DNA of 64,000 bases from Hymenobacter sp. GOD-10R (GTDB taxonomy: Bacteria > Bacteroidota > Bacteroidia > Cytophagales > Hymenobacteraceae): NCBI RefSeq assembly GCF_035609205.1, contig NZ_CP141184.1, positions 868,001 to 932,000 of the forward strand, written 5' to 3'. A program made the translations under genes and the position numbers. The number at the start of each line of letters is the position of its first letter. Position 1 is the first letter of the stretch. The notes beneath the pieces were generated by a model that was not told where the DNA came from, made no database searches, and saw nothing but the letters and a program-made list of their open reading frames with translations. Of this stretch, positions 16,861-27,700 are shown piece after piece.

Positions 16861-18015
16861 ATGCTTCTGACAAACAAGAAAATAGCCATCATTGGTGGCG
16901 GACCGGGTGGCCTCACGCTAGCTCGCCTACTCCAACAGCAAGGCGCCGATGTGACGGTATACGAGCGGGATGCTGACCGCACGGCCCGTCAGCAGGGCGC
17001 TACCCTCGACCTCCACGACGAATCGGGCCTGCGCGCCCTCACCGAAGCTGGCTTGCTCGATGCCTTTCAGGCGCATTATCGGCCGGGCGCCGACAAACTC
17101 CGCCTGCTCGACGGGCAGGCCACGATCCTCCACGACCAGCATCAAGAGCCCGATCCGCACACGTTTGGTCATGCGCATTTTCGCCCCGAAATCGACCGCG
17201 GGCCGTTGCGCGACTTGCTGATCGATTCGCTTACGCTCGGTACTATCGTCTGGAACAGCCAGTTACTAGACCTAGCTCCTACTACCAATGGCTGGCAACT
17301 GCACTTCGCCGGTGGCCTTACCGCTTCCGCCGATTTAGTAGTAGGGGCTGATGGAGCTAGCTCGAAAGTGCGGGCCCGCGTGACGTCGTGCAAGCCGTTT
17401 TTCACGGGCTACACGGTAGTAGAAGGCAATGTGTACGACGCGGCCCAGCACGCTCCTGCCCTGTGGGCGCTGGTGAAGGGTGGAAAAGTCTTTGCGCTCG
17501 ACGGGGAGAAGTCGATCATTCTGAGCGCCAAAGGTGACGGTAGCCTAGCTTTCTACACCTGTCAACGCACGACCGAAAACTGGGTACACGAAAGCGGCAT
17601 TGACTTTCATAATCTAGGGCAGGTGGCGGCCTGGTTTGCGCACGATTTTGCTAGCTGGAGCCTTGTGTGGCGCGAGCTATTCGCTACAGAGGCGGCGTAT
17701 TTTGTGCCGCGCCCGCAGTACTGCATGCCCCTCGACCAGCAATGGTCAACCCAGCCCACGATTACCTTACTCGGCGATGCTGCCCATCTGATGCCGCCTT
17801 ATGCCGGCGAGGGCGTGAACATAGCCATGCTCGATGCGCTAGAGCTAAGCCTCTGCCTGACGGATGGCCGTTTTGCAACCCTACAAGAGGCAATCAGCCA
17901 GTACGAAACCGAGATGCGCCGCCGCGGCTCCGACGTGGCGGCTATTTCTATCGAGTCAATGGAACAGTTGCATTCGCCCAACGCCGTCGCTTGGATGAGC
18001 CAAGTAATGGCGTAG
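16861..18015 (+). CDS. FAD-dependent aromatic-hydroxylase-type monooxygenase, TetX-like
   Basis: A 384-residue flavoprotein of the PHBH/TetX class. The N-terminus has the Rossmann loop IAIIGGGPGGLTLARLLQQQ followed by VTVYERD; the middle has DLVVGADGASSKVR; the second FAD motif is LLGDAAHLMPPYAGEGVN. The first ~60 residues line up, from memory, very closely with the tetracycline-inactivating TetX (same LL-K-x-AIIGGGP start, YERD-DR-AR, GATLDLH). However, the positions that bind tetracycline in TetX (Arg213 and His234 in its numbering) appear to be Lys and Ala here, so resistance should not be assumed. The likely role is NADPH-dependent hydroxylation of an unknown aromatic substrate. It is probably cotranscribed with the AraC regulator. 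Confidence 0.8.
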   Translation: MLLTNKKIAIIGGGPGGLTLARLLQQQGADVTVYERDADRTARQQGATLDLHDESGLRALTEAGLLDAFQAHYRPGADKLRLLDGQATILHDQHQEPDPHTFGHAHFRPEIDRGPLRDLLIDSLTLGTIVWNSQLLDLAPTTNGWQLHFAGGLTASADLVVGADGASSKVRARVTSCKPFFTGYTVVEGNVYDAAQHAPALWALVKGGKVFALDGEKSIILSAKGDGSLAFYTCQRTTENWVHESGIDFHNLGQVAAWFAHDFASWSLVWRELFATEAAYFVPRPQYCMPLDQQWSTQPTITLLGDAAHLMPPYAGEGVNIAMLDALELSLCLTDGRFATLQEAISQYETEMRRRGSDVAAISIESMEQLHSPNAVAWMSQVMA

Positions 18016-18033
18016 CGGCTTGCTCTCACAAAG

Positions 18034-18384
18034 CTAGCTTTGGCCAGCAATAGCCGGCGCTACCTGCTGTTGTGGCATTGTGGGGTGTGGTCCTCTGACT
18101 ACGGCCGCATGAATACGCTCGCGCTTGTGCTGAAACCGCATGTAGCCGCCCACGATCATACCAATGCCGAGCGGAATCAGACCCACGCCAATCCACACAT
18201 AGATGTATTCGCGAAAGAAATTGATCAGTGAAAAACCTGCCACTACCAAGGCCACGCCCGTCCGCAGGTAAGCGAGCATGGTGCGTTCGTTGGCGAGGCG
18301 GGTGCGCTCCACGGCTAGCCGGTCGCTCAGGCTTAGCGGCAGTTCGGAGTAGGAGGGAGGAATGGCAGCCATGCCACAAGGCAT
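18034..18384 (-). CDS. DUF202 (YidH-type) small membrane protein
   Basis: A 116-residue protein with the DUF202 signature RTRLANERTMLAYLRTGVAL followed by two membrane segments (residues ~44-62 and 66-86). Proteins of this family are short inner-membrane proteins of unknown function. The ATG at 18372 is an equally possible start. It is convergent with the monooxygenase gene (18 bp between stops). A competing 117-residue frame on the same strand shows no family pattern and is judged a shadow. Confidence 0.8.
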   Translation of the reverse strand: MPCGMAAIPPSYSELPLSLSDRLAVERTRLANERTMLAYLRTGVALVVAGFSLINFFREYIYVWIGVGLIPLGIGMIVGGYMRFQHKRERIHAAVVRGPHPTMPQQQVAPAIAGQS

Positions 18385-18435
18385 ACTGGCTTTCGCTGAC
18401 CTAGGTTATAGTTGCGGCGCCAGCAAGAAACTAAA

Positions 18436-18461
18436 TAGCCCAGGGTTTAGGCCCTGGGCTA
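18436..18461 (-). terminator. Terminator of the receiver/flavoenzyme operon
   Basis: A 10-bp perfect stem (TAGCCCAGGG and its complement) with a 6-nt loop, beginning 13 bp after the stop of the minus-strand gene at 18475, followed on the minus strand by a T-rich stretch (TTTAGTTTCTT). Confidence 0.75.
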
Positions 18462-18474
18462 CGAAGCAGATCAG

Positions 18475-20127
18475 CTATTCATCTAAGTATTGATGGACGA
18501 ATTTGATGGCCATTGAGCCTTCTCCCACCGCTGAAGCCACTCGGGCCATGGCGCCTGCCCGACCATCGCCGGAGGCAAATACGCCGGGCACGCAGGTTTC
18601 GAGCAGATACGGCTCCCGTGGGCGTTTCCAATGCGTGGGGTAGCGAGGGTCCATTACTAAGTCGCGGCCGGTAAGCAAGAAGCCTTTTTTGTCGAAGAGC
18701 ACCGTACCGTCGAGCCATTCGGTACTCGGCTTGGCCCCGATGAAGACAAACAACGCCCGCGCTTTTCGTACCTCGCGCTGCCCTTTGATGCTAAGCACCA
18801 ACTCCTCCAGGTGGTCTTGTCCGCATACTTCCTTCACTTCCGTGAAAGACATAATCTCAATGTTGGGGGTCTGGCTGATCTGCTCGATGAGGTACGCCGA
18901 CATAGAGGCCGCCAGCGTTTCGCCCCGGATGACGATGTACACCTGCCGGGCGTAGGCAGCTAGGTACATGGCCGCTTGGCCCGCTGAGTTACCCCCGCCC
19001 ACAATGTACACGTCGCCTTTGTCGCAAGAGCGGGCCTCGGTGCGGGCGGCGCCGTAGTACACGCCAGCGCCACTAAGCCGGTCGATGCCAGGAATGTCGA
19101 GGGTGCGGTAGCTGACACCGAGGGTGAGTACTACGGCTTTGGTACGCACCTCGCTGCCGTTGGCCAAGGTGAGGACTTTGTAAGCGCCATCCTGGATGCA
19201 CAGATTGGTGACTTCCTGCGCCAGAAACTCCGTCCCGAGCCGCACGGCCTGCGACCAGGCGCGGTGCGTTAGCTCACTGCCGCTCACGCCGGTAGGAAAA
19301 CCTAGGTAGTTCTCGATGCGGGAGCTGGTGCCTGCCTGGCCGCCGGGAAGGTTGCGCTCAATCAAAAGGGTTTTTAGCCCTTCGGAAGCGCCATACACCG
19401 CCGCAGCCAGCCCCGACGGACCAGCCCCTACCACCACTACGTCGTACAGGTCGGCTGAGGCATGTGAGGCTAGACCTAGCTTCGCCGCAATAGCGCCGCG
19501 TTCTGGGTGGGCCAGCGCTTCGCCGTCCTCACTAATGATTACTGGCAAATCGGTGGTCTCAAAACCCGTGCTGCTGAGTAAGGCCTTCGCATCAGGGTTC
19601 GTTTCCACATCTAGCCACTCGAAAGGCACCATGTAGCCGGCTAGAAAGTCCTTGACCTCGTGGGAGAGCGGCGACCATTGAAAACCAATGACGCGCACAC
19701 CTTGAAACCTAGGGCGGTACGTGGCCTGCCAGGCATCTAGCAAGTCGTGGAGCGTAGGATACAAGAGCTGCTGGGGCGGGTCCCAGGGCTTAAGCAAGTA
19801 GTAGTCGAGCTGGGCTTGATTGATAGCCCGGATAGCGGCTTCCGTATCGGCATATGCCGTGAGCAACACGCGCTTGGCATTGGGGAAGAGCGTGCGCGTC
19901 TTTTCTAGCAGCTCAACGCCTTCCATGCCCGGCATGCGCTGGTCGGCCAAGACAAGCGCTAGCGGCTCGGCCCGAACGTTGAGCTCTTTGATGATTTCTA
20001 GGGCTTCAGCGCCAGAGCTAGCCCGGATAACGCGGTAGTCGCGGCGAAATTCGCTGCGGAGGTCCCGATCTATGGCGCTCAGCACCTGCGGGTCGTCGTC
20101 GACGGCTAGGAGAACGGGTTTTTTCAT
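18475..20127 (-). CDS. Response-regulator receiver fused to a thioredoxin-reductase-like flavoenzyme
   Basis: A 550-residue three-part fusion. Residues 1-130 are a CheY-like receiver (acidic AVDDDPQ, phospho-acceptor Asp62 in VLADQRMPGM, Thr in LLTAYADTEA, Lys in LLKPWDPP). Residues ~140-220 resemble a glutaredoxin/thioredoxin fold (VIGFQWSPLSHEVKDFLAGY, WLDVETNPDA, LPVIISEDGE) but without a CxxC. Residues ~230-550 are a low-Mr thioredoxin-reductase-type FAD/NADPH domain (VVVGAGPSGLAAAVYGASEG, ERNLPGGQAGTSS, VYIVGGGNSAGQAAMYLA, GVFASGDGRAGAMARVA). The place where TrxR carries its CATC disulfide reads GAARTEARSC here, so the redox disulfide is absent. It probably passes electrons from NADPH to something other than thioredoxin, under phosphorylation control by the kinase encoded 51 bp upstream. 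This fused architecture is known from annotations; its physiology is not, as far as I know. Confidence 0.85.
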   Translation of the reverse strand: MKKPVLLAVDDDPQVLSAIDRDLRSEFRRDYRVIRASSGAEALEIIKELNVRAEPLALVLADQRMPGMEGVELLEKTRTLFPNAKRVLLTAYADTEAAIRAINQAQLDYYLLKPWDPPQQLLYPTLHDLLDAWQATYRPRFQGVRVIGFQWSPLSHEVKDFLAGYMVPFEWLDVETNPDAKALLSSTGFETTDLPVIISEDGEALAHPERGAIAAKLGLASHASADLYDVVVVGAGPSGLAAAVYGASEGLKTLLIERNLPGGQAGTSSRIENYLGFPTGVSGSELTHRAWSQAVRLGTEFLAQEVTNLCIQDGAYKVLTLANGSEVRTKAVVLTLGVSYRTLDIPGIDRLSGAGVYYGAARTEARSCDKGDVYIVGGGNSAGQAAMYLAAYARQVYIVIRGETLAASMSAYLIEQISQTPNIEIMSFTEVKEVCGQDHLEELVLSIKGQREVRKARALFVFIGAKPSTEWLDGTVLFDKKGFLLTGRDLVMDPRYPTHWKRPREPYLLETCVPGVFASGDGRAGAMARVASAVGEGSMAIKFVHQYLDE

Positions 20128-20178
20128 GGCGGAAAGAATAGGGCAGCGTTGTGGAAAGAAAGGTGTGCGAGTGCAAGT

Positions 20179-21573
20179 CTACGCTACAGGCAGCCAAGCA
20201 CAAAACTCTGTGTGGCCCGGCGCCGATTGCACCTCCAGGCGTCCATTGTGGTTGCGGATGGTGCGCTGGGCAATGTCAAGACCTAGGCCTGTGCCGTCGC
20301 CGGCCTGCTTGGTGGTGAAGAATGGCTCGAAAATGCGGGATAAGATATTCGGCGGGATACCGGGGCCATTATCGATGATGAAAACGCGTACAAAGTCGCC
20401 CTCCCGACGCGTGCGCAACGTGATGGTGCCGCCGTTGGGTAAAGCATCGAGGGCATTGTCAATTAAGTTCGTCCAGACCTGATTCAGGCTGCTGACCTGT
20501 CCATAGATCGTCGGCAGATCGGGGGCATAGTCGCGTACGAGCTGAATATTCTTGTTGCGCAGCTGGTAGCTGAACATGTTCACGGTACTTTCCAACCCGC
20601 TCACGACATCTAGCGGCGCCATGTCGGAGCCCCGGTCCATGTGCGAATACGTCTTCACGTTGTTGACCAAAGTGCTGATGCGGGAGCTAGCTTCCTGCAC
20701 GTCGCAAACCAAATGATAAGTGGTGAGCTGCCCTTCGAGCCAAGCCAATGCTGCTGGCAGCACCTCTTTGGGTAGATCGGCAGCTACGGGCTTGAGTTGG
20801 TCGAGCGTTATATCAGCATCAATCAGCCCGCCCGCCAACTGGTAGCCATCGGGCACGCCTTGCTCCTCCAGCCAATCGGCTAGCTCATCTTCCTGGTCAG
20901 CGCGCTGCAGCGCCGATAGCGGTGACTTCGCCTCTATACTACAAGCCGACTCTGCTAGGTTCATCAAGGCTTCCAGCGACTCGGGGGTGGGGCAGTGGCG
21001 TACCAGGCTGAGGAGCAGCGCCGGCTTCGTTGCGGCCCGGTCAGCTAGGGCTTCGGCGGAACGGGCAATGGCGGCGGCTGGGTTGTTCAGCTCATGCGCC
21101 AGACCCGCCGAAAGCTTGCCCAAAGCCCGGAGCTTTTCGTCGCTTTCTTGGCCGCGGGTTTCCTCGCGCACTCGGTCGCTCATGATGGCTACTAGGCGCT
21201 GCACCAGCTCTGGGCTCACTCGTTCGAGCTCCGGGAAAAAGCTGCGGTGGAGAGCAAACATGACCGTTTGGCCAACGGCGGCGCCGTAATTAGGCAAGGT
21301 TTGTAGGCGCGAATACGGTAGCACGCCGCTGACTTGTCCTGCCCCAATGCGGAAGCGTGGTTCCCGGTGTCCGTTTTGAGTACGGAAAAACTGAACGCCT
21401 CCCTGCAGGAAAGCAGTCATGTATTCGGCTGGGTCGCCGGGTTGCACAATGGGTTCGTCGGGCGCGTAGTCGCGGCGCTCCCCGTGGGCCAGTAACCAGT
21501 CTAGCGTTTCAGTGGGCAACCCCTGAAAGGTGGTTATGGTGAGCAGCTCTTCTCGGGTCAGATTGGCAGGCAT
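20179..21573 (-). CDS. Cyclic-nucleotide-binding-domain sensor histidine kinase
   Basis: A 464-residue soluble kinase. Residues ~10-125 form a CNB/Crp-like beta-roll (LTITTFQGLPTETLDWLLAH, DEPIVQPGDPAEYMTAFLQG, RFRIGAGQVSGVLPYSRL). A HisKA helix follows with GKLSAGLAHELNNPAAAIAR, phospho-acceptor His160. The HATPase domain is complete: NQVWTNLIDNALDALPNGG, FIIDNGPGIP, FTTKQAGDGTGLGLDIAQRT. The 51-bp gap and shared strand make the receiver/flavoenzyme gene its partner. The CNB domain lacks a visible PRAA-type phosphate-binding cassette for cAMP, so the ligand is open; it could sense a nucleotide, another small molecule or only a protein contact. Confidence 0.87.
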   Translation of the reverse strand: MPANLTREELLTITTFQGLPTETLDWLLAHGERRDYAPDEPIVQPGDPAEYMTAFLQGGVQFFRTQNGHREPRFRIGAGQVSGVLPYSRLQTLPNYGAAVGQTVMFALHRSFFPELERVSPELVQRLVAIMSDRVREETRGQESDEKLRALGKLSAGLAHELNNPAAAIARSAEALADRAATKPALLLSLVRHCPTPESLEALMNLAESACSIEAKSPLSALQRADQEDELADWLEEQGVPDGYQLAGGLIDADITLDQLKPVAADLPKEVLPAALAWLEGQLTTYHLVCDVQEASSRISTLVNNVKTYSHMDRGSDMAPLDVVSGLESTVNMFSYQLRNKNIQLVRDYAPDLPTIYGQVSSLNQVWTNLIDNALDALPNGGTITLRTRREGDFVRVFIIDNGPGIPPNILSRIFEPFFTTKQAGDGTGLGLDIAQRTIRNHNGRLEVQSAPGHTEFCAWLPVA

Positions 21574-21735
21574 AGGTGCGAAGGTAAGCTAGGTTCTTTA
21601 TCAATATACACTGCTAGCGCCAGACCTAGGATGAAGGCCGGTTTTGCTTCTATGAGCAGGGTGCTTGTCAAAGTGACGAGCTAGGGCACCAGGGTTGCAT
21701 GCTTTACAAAAGCGAAGTAAGTAGTTGTTTAAACC

Positions 21736-21769
21736 AAAAAAGCCTCTCCCAAGTGGGAGAGGCTTTTTT
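21736..21769 (-). terminator. Strong terminator after the first giant secreted protein
   Basis: A 15-bp perfect stem (AAAAAAGCCTCTCCC and its complement) with loop AAGT, 20 bp beyond the stop of the minus-strand gene at 21790. The A/T-tracts on both sides let it work in both directions. Confidence 0.9.
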
Positions 21770-21789
21770 GAAGAGCTAATAAGCAATGC

Positions 21790-24700
21790 TTACTGCTTCA
21801 GCAGACGCTTATTGAGGTGTACCGAGTTGCCATCGATGACAACGATGTAAGTACCCGCAGGTAGATTCTGAACCTGAAGCGTGTGCGTGATGCCACCAGC
21901 TAGCTGCTGCGTGCTCAGTACTCGGCCAGCCGCATCCACCAGAGTCACCGAGTAGGTGCCGGCAGGTACCTGCGTCAGGTCGAGAGTGGTCTGGTCAACA
22001 GCCGGGTTCGGGTAGAGCTCCATGGCTACGGTCGTCACTGCCGAGAACTGCACCGTGCGCACAGGCGAGATAAACTCGGTGCTGTCGGTATCTACTTGGC
22101 GCAAGCGGTAGTAGAGCTTTTGCCCGAAGCGAGCCGCGGCTTTGTCAACGAAGCTGTAGTTATGTACGCTGCTGGTCGAGCCATTGCCGGCTACGGTGCC
22201 TACTGCCGTAAACTGCTGTCCGTCGAAGGAGCGTTCTACCACAAAGTGGTCGTTGTTCTTCTCCGAGGCCGTTGTCCAAGCTAGTACAGCATCAGTCACT
22301 TTCGCCGTAGCAGTGAAGGCCGTCAGCTCCACGGGCAGCGGTGCCGAACCGATCGTGAAGTTTTCAATGATGGTGTTTGTGCCACCATTCACGTCGGTCG
22401 TGGTAACGGTTACAGAGTAACTACCTGACTTCAGCTTCGTGCGGTCAGACACGTATAACTGGCCCGTCGTCGCATCCAAACTCACGCCGATAAGTGCTAG
22501 CTGTGCCGCGGTGAGCGACGAACCTGATGTCACTGTCGCGTTTGTTCCCGTAGTGGGTAAGCCGTTGCTAGCGCCAGCTAGCAGAACACCTGTTGTGGCA
22601 TTGTACACCAGGGTCGAGCTACCAGAGGTAACGTAGCGTGCGCCGTTCAAATCGGTGATATACGTCAGCACGTCGTTGTTCTGGTACGGCGAAACGCCAC
22701 CTTTGGTCGGCGTAACAGCGTACGTTGAATTCTGGTCAGTTCCTACCTGAATCGTGTACAGAGCCGTGTTCGACGTAGCCGCTACTGTAGCATTATCGGT
22801 AGCCACGTAGCTGAAGAAGGCATTGCCCACGAAACCAATAGCTGGTAAGTAACGCAGCTGGCTAACCTGAGCAGCCGTGAGATTGGTGCTCGTCGTAACA
22901 ACAGTGGTGCCATCGGCCAAGTAGAGCGTGCCCGAAGTAGGCAGCGACGTAATCTTGTAGGTTAACGTGTTATTGTCAGCGTCGGTGCCTACTAGTGGCG
23001 AGATAAGCATGGCCTTAGTAGCCGTGTTACCCTCTGGCGATTGAAGGCTGTTGACAACGTTGTAGACTACTGGTGCCCGGTTGCTGATGGTCACAACGCT
23101 CGCGGAGTTGTTGCCCGTGTTCGTGTCAACGTCAGAGGTTACAGCACCTGCTACCGTCACTGTGGTAGGCGTGGAAGGCGTAATGAACGATAGGTAGTTC
23201 GTTACAGCGTTAGCCGATCCACCTGCCAGCGAAGCGATAGTGGGGAAGGTGATTGTCGTGATTCCGCTCGCTGTACTAACGGAGCTACCAGCCGGGTAAG
23301 TCAAGCCGGTTACTGTGCTGGGCACCATTACCGTTTGCACCACGCCGGTAGCGGGCGAAGCCGTGCTAACATTGGAAGTTGCTACAGCATAGGTCACTCT
23401 CGAGCCAGGTGTCGCCGTCGTCACGTTCGAGCCAGATGCTGCCGTCGTGGGGCCGCTGATGCTGGTCGTCGCATTTGCCTGCGAGGTTACGTTCACCGTA
23501 GCCAAAGCCGTGTTGTTGCTTAGCGCGCCGTCGGAAGTACCCGACGTAATGGCGGCTACTGCCTTGATCGAACCTGAGGCTGGGGCCGTGAAAGTCACCG
23601 TGTACGTACCTGTCACAGCGGCGCCACCAGCGATGGTAGCTACTGTTGGGTATGTCACGATGCCCGTGTTAGGATCGTAGTTGCCGTTGTTTGATGCTGT
23701 AACACCTGTTAGGCCAGGTACCAACACAATCTGCGGTACTACGTTGGTAGCGGTGCCCGTACCTAGGTTGCTGAAAGTAGCCGTCAGTGTAGTCGCGGTG
23801 CTAGCATTCACCGCCGTTGTGGCAGGTGTGAAGGTAGCTACTTGCAAATCAGCTGTCGTCGTGGTGGCCGTTACCGGAGTAGTCGCCACGCTGGCGTAGT
23901 TGTTATCCAGGTTCGTGTCGTAGCTGGTAGTGGTTACCTGCGCTACACCTGTTAGCTGTGCTACGTCGGGCATAGTTACCGCTACTTCGTTCGAGAGGCT
24001 AGCCCCGTTGGCTAGTGCTCCTACGATTGGGAACGTCACTAAGCCAGTGGTGTTGTCGTACGTGCCAGTGTTAGCACCACCAGGGAACGTAACGTTGGCA
24101 GCGCCTAAGCCGGCGGGCAGCTGTAGCGTGGGTGCTACACTCGTTGCCGTTGTCGCGCCCTTGTTCGTCGTGCCTACTACGTAGAGTACTTGGTTGCCTA
24201 CCACTGCCGAGGCTGCAGCCGTTGCGCTAACAGTTACATCAGCAGAAGGAGTTATCGTGGTTAGTACCGTCGCCGTGTTATTGGCAATAGTAGTTTCATT
24301 GGTGCTAGTGCTAACCGATGCCACCGGGCTAAAGCTGCTCATGCTAGCGGGTGCCGTGAACGAAATAGTATTCGTTTGCGTGAAACCCATCGCTAGCGGA
24401 TCGGCGAAGCTGATGGTCAGTACACCGGAAGTAGCATCATATTGGGTGCTGTTAGCCGCTACACCGTTGAGCTGTACGTTGGTCAAACCAGCAGGCAACT
24501 GTACTTTTTGTACAACACCATTAGCTGTGGCAACACCATTGTTCGCCGTTGTTACCGTGTAGCTCACCGTCTGGCCGGGTAGGGCCACTACTGGGCCAGC
24601 TAGGGTGGTAGCCACATCCGTTACAGGTGTCACTTCAACCTTTGCTTCAGCCACATTGTCGTTAGGAACCAAGTCAGCATTGGAGGTGCTCACTGTGGCC

Positions 24701-27700
24701 GTTGCTAGAACAAAGCCTTGCTGTGGTGCAGCAAATGTAACGGTGTACGTCTGAGAACTTCCTATTGCTAGGTTCGAGGTTAGCGCCGGGAAGGTTAGCA
24801 AGCCTGTAGCCGAATTATAGGAACCACCACCTAGGTTGCTGAAGGTTAGGCCAGCGGGTAAGGCTACCGTTTCCTGCACACCGGCCGCCGCACCTGGTCC
24901 AGCATTGCTAGCCGTAATGGTTAGGGTGATGTCAGCACCTGCTGCCACGTTAGTTGCAGAAGGCGTAATGGTCGTATACACGTTGGTCGCTGTACCAGTA
25001 CCGGCTTTGCTCGTAACCGTGGGGCGCACAGCTGCGCCGTTTAGCTGCGCCGTATTATTGTTCGTGCCAACTGTCGGCGAGTTGATGTCGCCGGCATTGG
25101 TGTTGGTCAGGCCAGAGGTGACAACTGCTACGGGAGCTAGGAAGTCGTTGCTGGGTGCCACGAAGCTAATGGTATTCACCTGTGACTGACCCGCAGCTAG
25201 CGTGCTGATGGCTGGGAACGTTACTGTGGTTGTGTTGGCGCCCGAATTGAACGCCACTGTGCCGCCGTTGGAAGCATAGATGCCGGTTACGTTGCCAGGC
25301 AGCGTTACTGTCTGTACTACGTTGGTTGCCGGCGATACCGAGTTGACGTTAACCGATGTGGCCACGTTGCTCGTCACGATAGTGTAAGTAACCTCATTAC
25401 CAGCCGTTACGTTACTCGGGCCGTTAATTGCTGTCGTTACATCGAAGCGAGGCGTGATAGTCGTCGGTACGGCAGCCATGTTGTCGGTGGTGGTCGTTTC
25501 TGTACCACCGTTGCCACTAATGTTAGCCGTCACAATCAATGGATCCGAAGCCGGAGCCGGGAAAACTACCGCCGTTGCGCTCGCACTGGTGCTAGCCGCT
25601 AGGTTACCAATGGTCAACGTCAGCAAGCCCGTGTTCTGGTTGTAGCTGCCGGTCGGGAAGGTAATGATGCTGTTGCTCAGGGTACCCGTGCTACCGCCTA
25701 CTGTGAAGCCCGTAGTGGTGAGACCTGCTGGCAACTGCACAGTTTCTACGACGCCAGTGGCAGCTAATAAGCCAGGGTTGCTAGGGGTTACGTTGTACGT
25801 CACCGAAGCACCTGCATTAGCTGACGAGGGTCCCGAAATCGTAGTGGCTAGGTTGAAGGTGGTACCTTTTACCTCTACCGAGATGTAAGCCGTGTTTGAT
25901 ACCGTACCCGAAGTGTTTTTCACGGTATAAGGTATCGTAGCGATGCCTACGAAACCAGCAGCAGGTGTAAAGGTCACATTGCCGCTAGCATCTACCGTAA
26001 AGACGCCCTGTGAAGTAGGTACAGCCGTGCCAAGCGTCACGGTCGTTGGGTCAATAGTACCGCTCGGCGTGTCGTTTGCCGTTACGGCCGTGGTGCCCGC
26101 AAAGGTATAAGCCGTACCTGGCGTAGTCGTAGCAAAGTCGTTGTTGGCGACTGGTGCCTGCTGTACAGGAACGTTACCTGAGAATTCGGAAGTGCCGCGC
26201 TCCGTAGCCGAAGCAGAGGTGATCGTAGCCGTAGCCGTCAGCTTTACACCGCTGGTTGCCAGCGCTGCTTGTTGAGCCGAAGTCAAAGAAGAAAGCGGAA
26301 TCGAGAAGGAGAAGCGATTTTGACCCGTCTCCGTGCCCTGGTAGAAGCCGTTGATAGTGGCATTGCTCTGACCATAGCTGCCGGTGGTGGCATCTAGGTC
26401 TGTAGCCGAGCCTTCGGTGCGCGAGAACAAGTAAGCTGCGCCCTGCCCGAAATTAGCGCCGATGGCATTGAGTGCAGGCGCGTTTGAGGTAGCAACAAAG
26501 AACTCCAACAATGCACCGGTCTTGGCGAAGCCTGTCAGCAACAGGTTACCATTACGAATAGTAGCCGCCGTGATAACGGGGTAGTTCAACAGGCCATTAG
26601 CACCCGTATCCGTATCGCCGTTGTCGTTGTACGACACGAAAGGTGAGGAGCCACCGGGCAGCGTGTTATTAGTCGTCTCCAGATCAATGCCGATGTTACC
26701 GGTGGTCACGTTGCCGTTGGAAGCTACGCTGCCGTTACCGCTGATCGAATTCATCGACAGCACGTTGTTGTTCGTGTTAGTCGCAGTGCTCGTCGTGTTA
26801 GTACCATTTGTGACGGCAATACCAGCGCCAATGTTGTTGGTGATGATGTTTTGGCTAACCCTGTTGCTGCTGCCGAATAACCGAACACCAGCGTTTTCAC
26901 CGTTAGCGCGGCCATTGTTCGTGATAGTGTTCCCTGTGATGGTATTGCTGCCCGCCGAACCGTACATATCTACACCTGCTCCGAAGTTGTCGAGGATATA
27001 GTTACCGGTTATTATCGTTGCTGAGCTATTCTCAATATCAATGCCGTCGAGGTTGTCGGCGCCAATGCTGTTGTTGCGAATTTCGTTGTTACGAATCACA
27101 ACGCCCGTTGAGCCGTTTTCCACGCCAATACCTTTGCCTTGTGCGTACCCAATCAGGTTGTTTTGGATAATACTAGCCGTGGCGCCGGTAGTAGTGCCGT
27201 TGCCTTTACCGCTGATGATGCGCAGGTTGTCGCCCGTACCCGAGGATGTTGTGCTATAAGCTAGGCTGCTGGTCGTAGCAGCAATGCCTAAGAAGTCATT
27301 TTCGATCAGGAAGCCGGTGATGTTACCAACCCGCACGTTTGCATTGTTGTCATCGTTGGTTGCCGTGCCAAAGCCTAGTACCGATAAGCCGCGCAGTGTC
27401 GTGCCAGCCGCTTGTACATCGAGGCCGATATTGACGGTTGTAGATGTTGTGCTTTGAATCTGAACTTCCGGCTTGTTCACGGCCGTCAGAGCTAGTTCGT
27501 CACCTGTGTTCGCAATGCCATCGGGTCCTACTCCTACAGTGCCTGCTGTACCTAGCGTGCCCGTGTTCGTGTCGCCAATGTTTGAGGTCTGCGTTGAGCC
27601 GTCAAGCGTTGTATTGGCATCCGTGAGAGCCGGAAGCGTGGTAGCAACTGTAATCAGGGCTACGCCGTTGGTCAAGCCTGAAGGCAGACCAGCACGCAAA

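Noticed and set aside
16861..18015. Calling the flavin monooxygenase a tetracycline-resistance gene
   Set aside because: Residues that bind tetracycline in TetX appear not conserved; family resemblance alone is not enough.
18026..18379. 117-codon minus-strand frame overlapping the DUF202 gene
   Set aside because: The other minus frame carries the full DUF202 signature; this one is an Arg/His-rich shadow.
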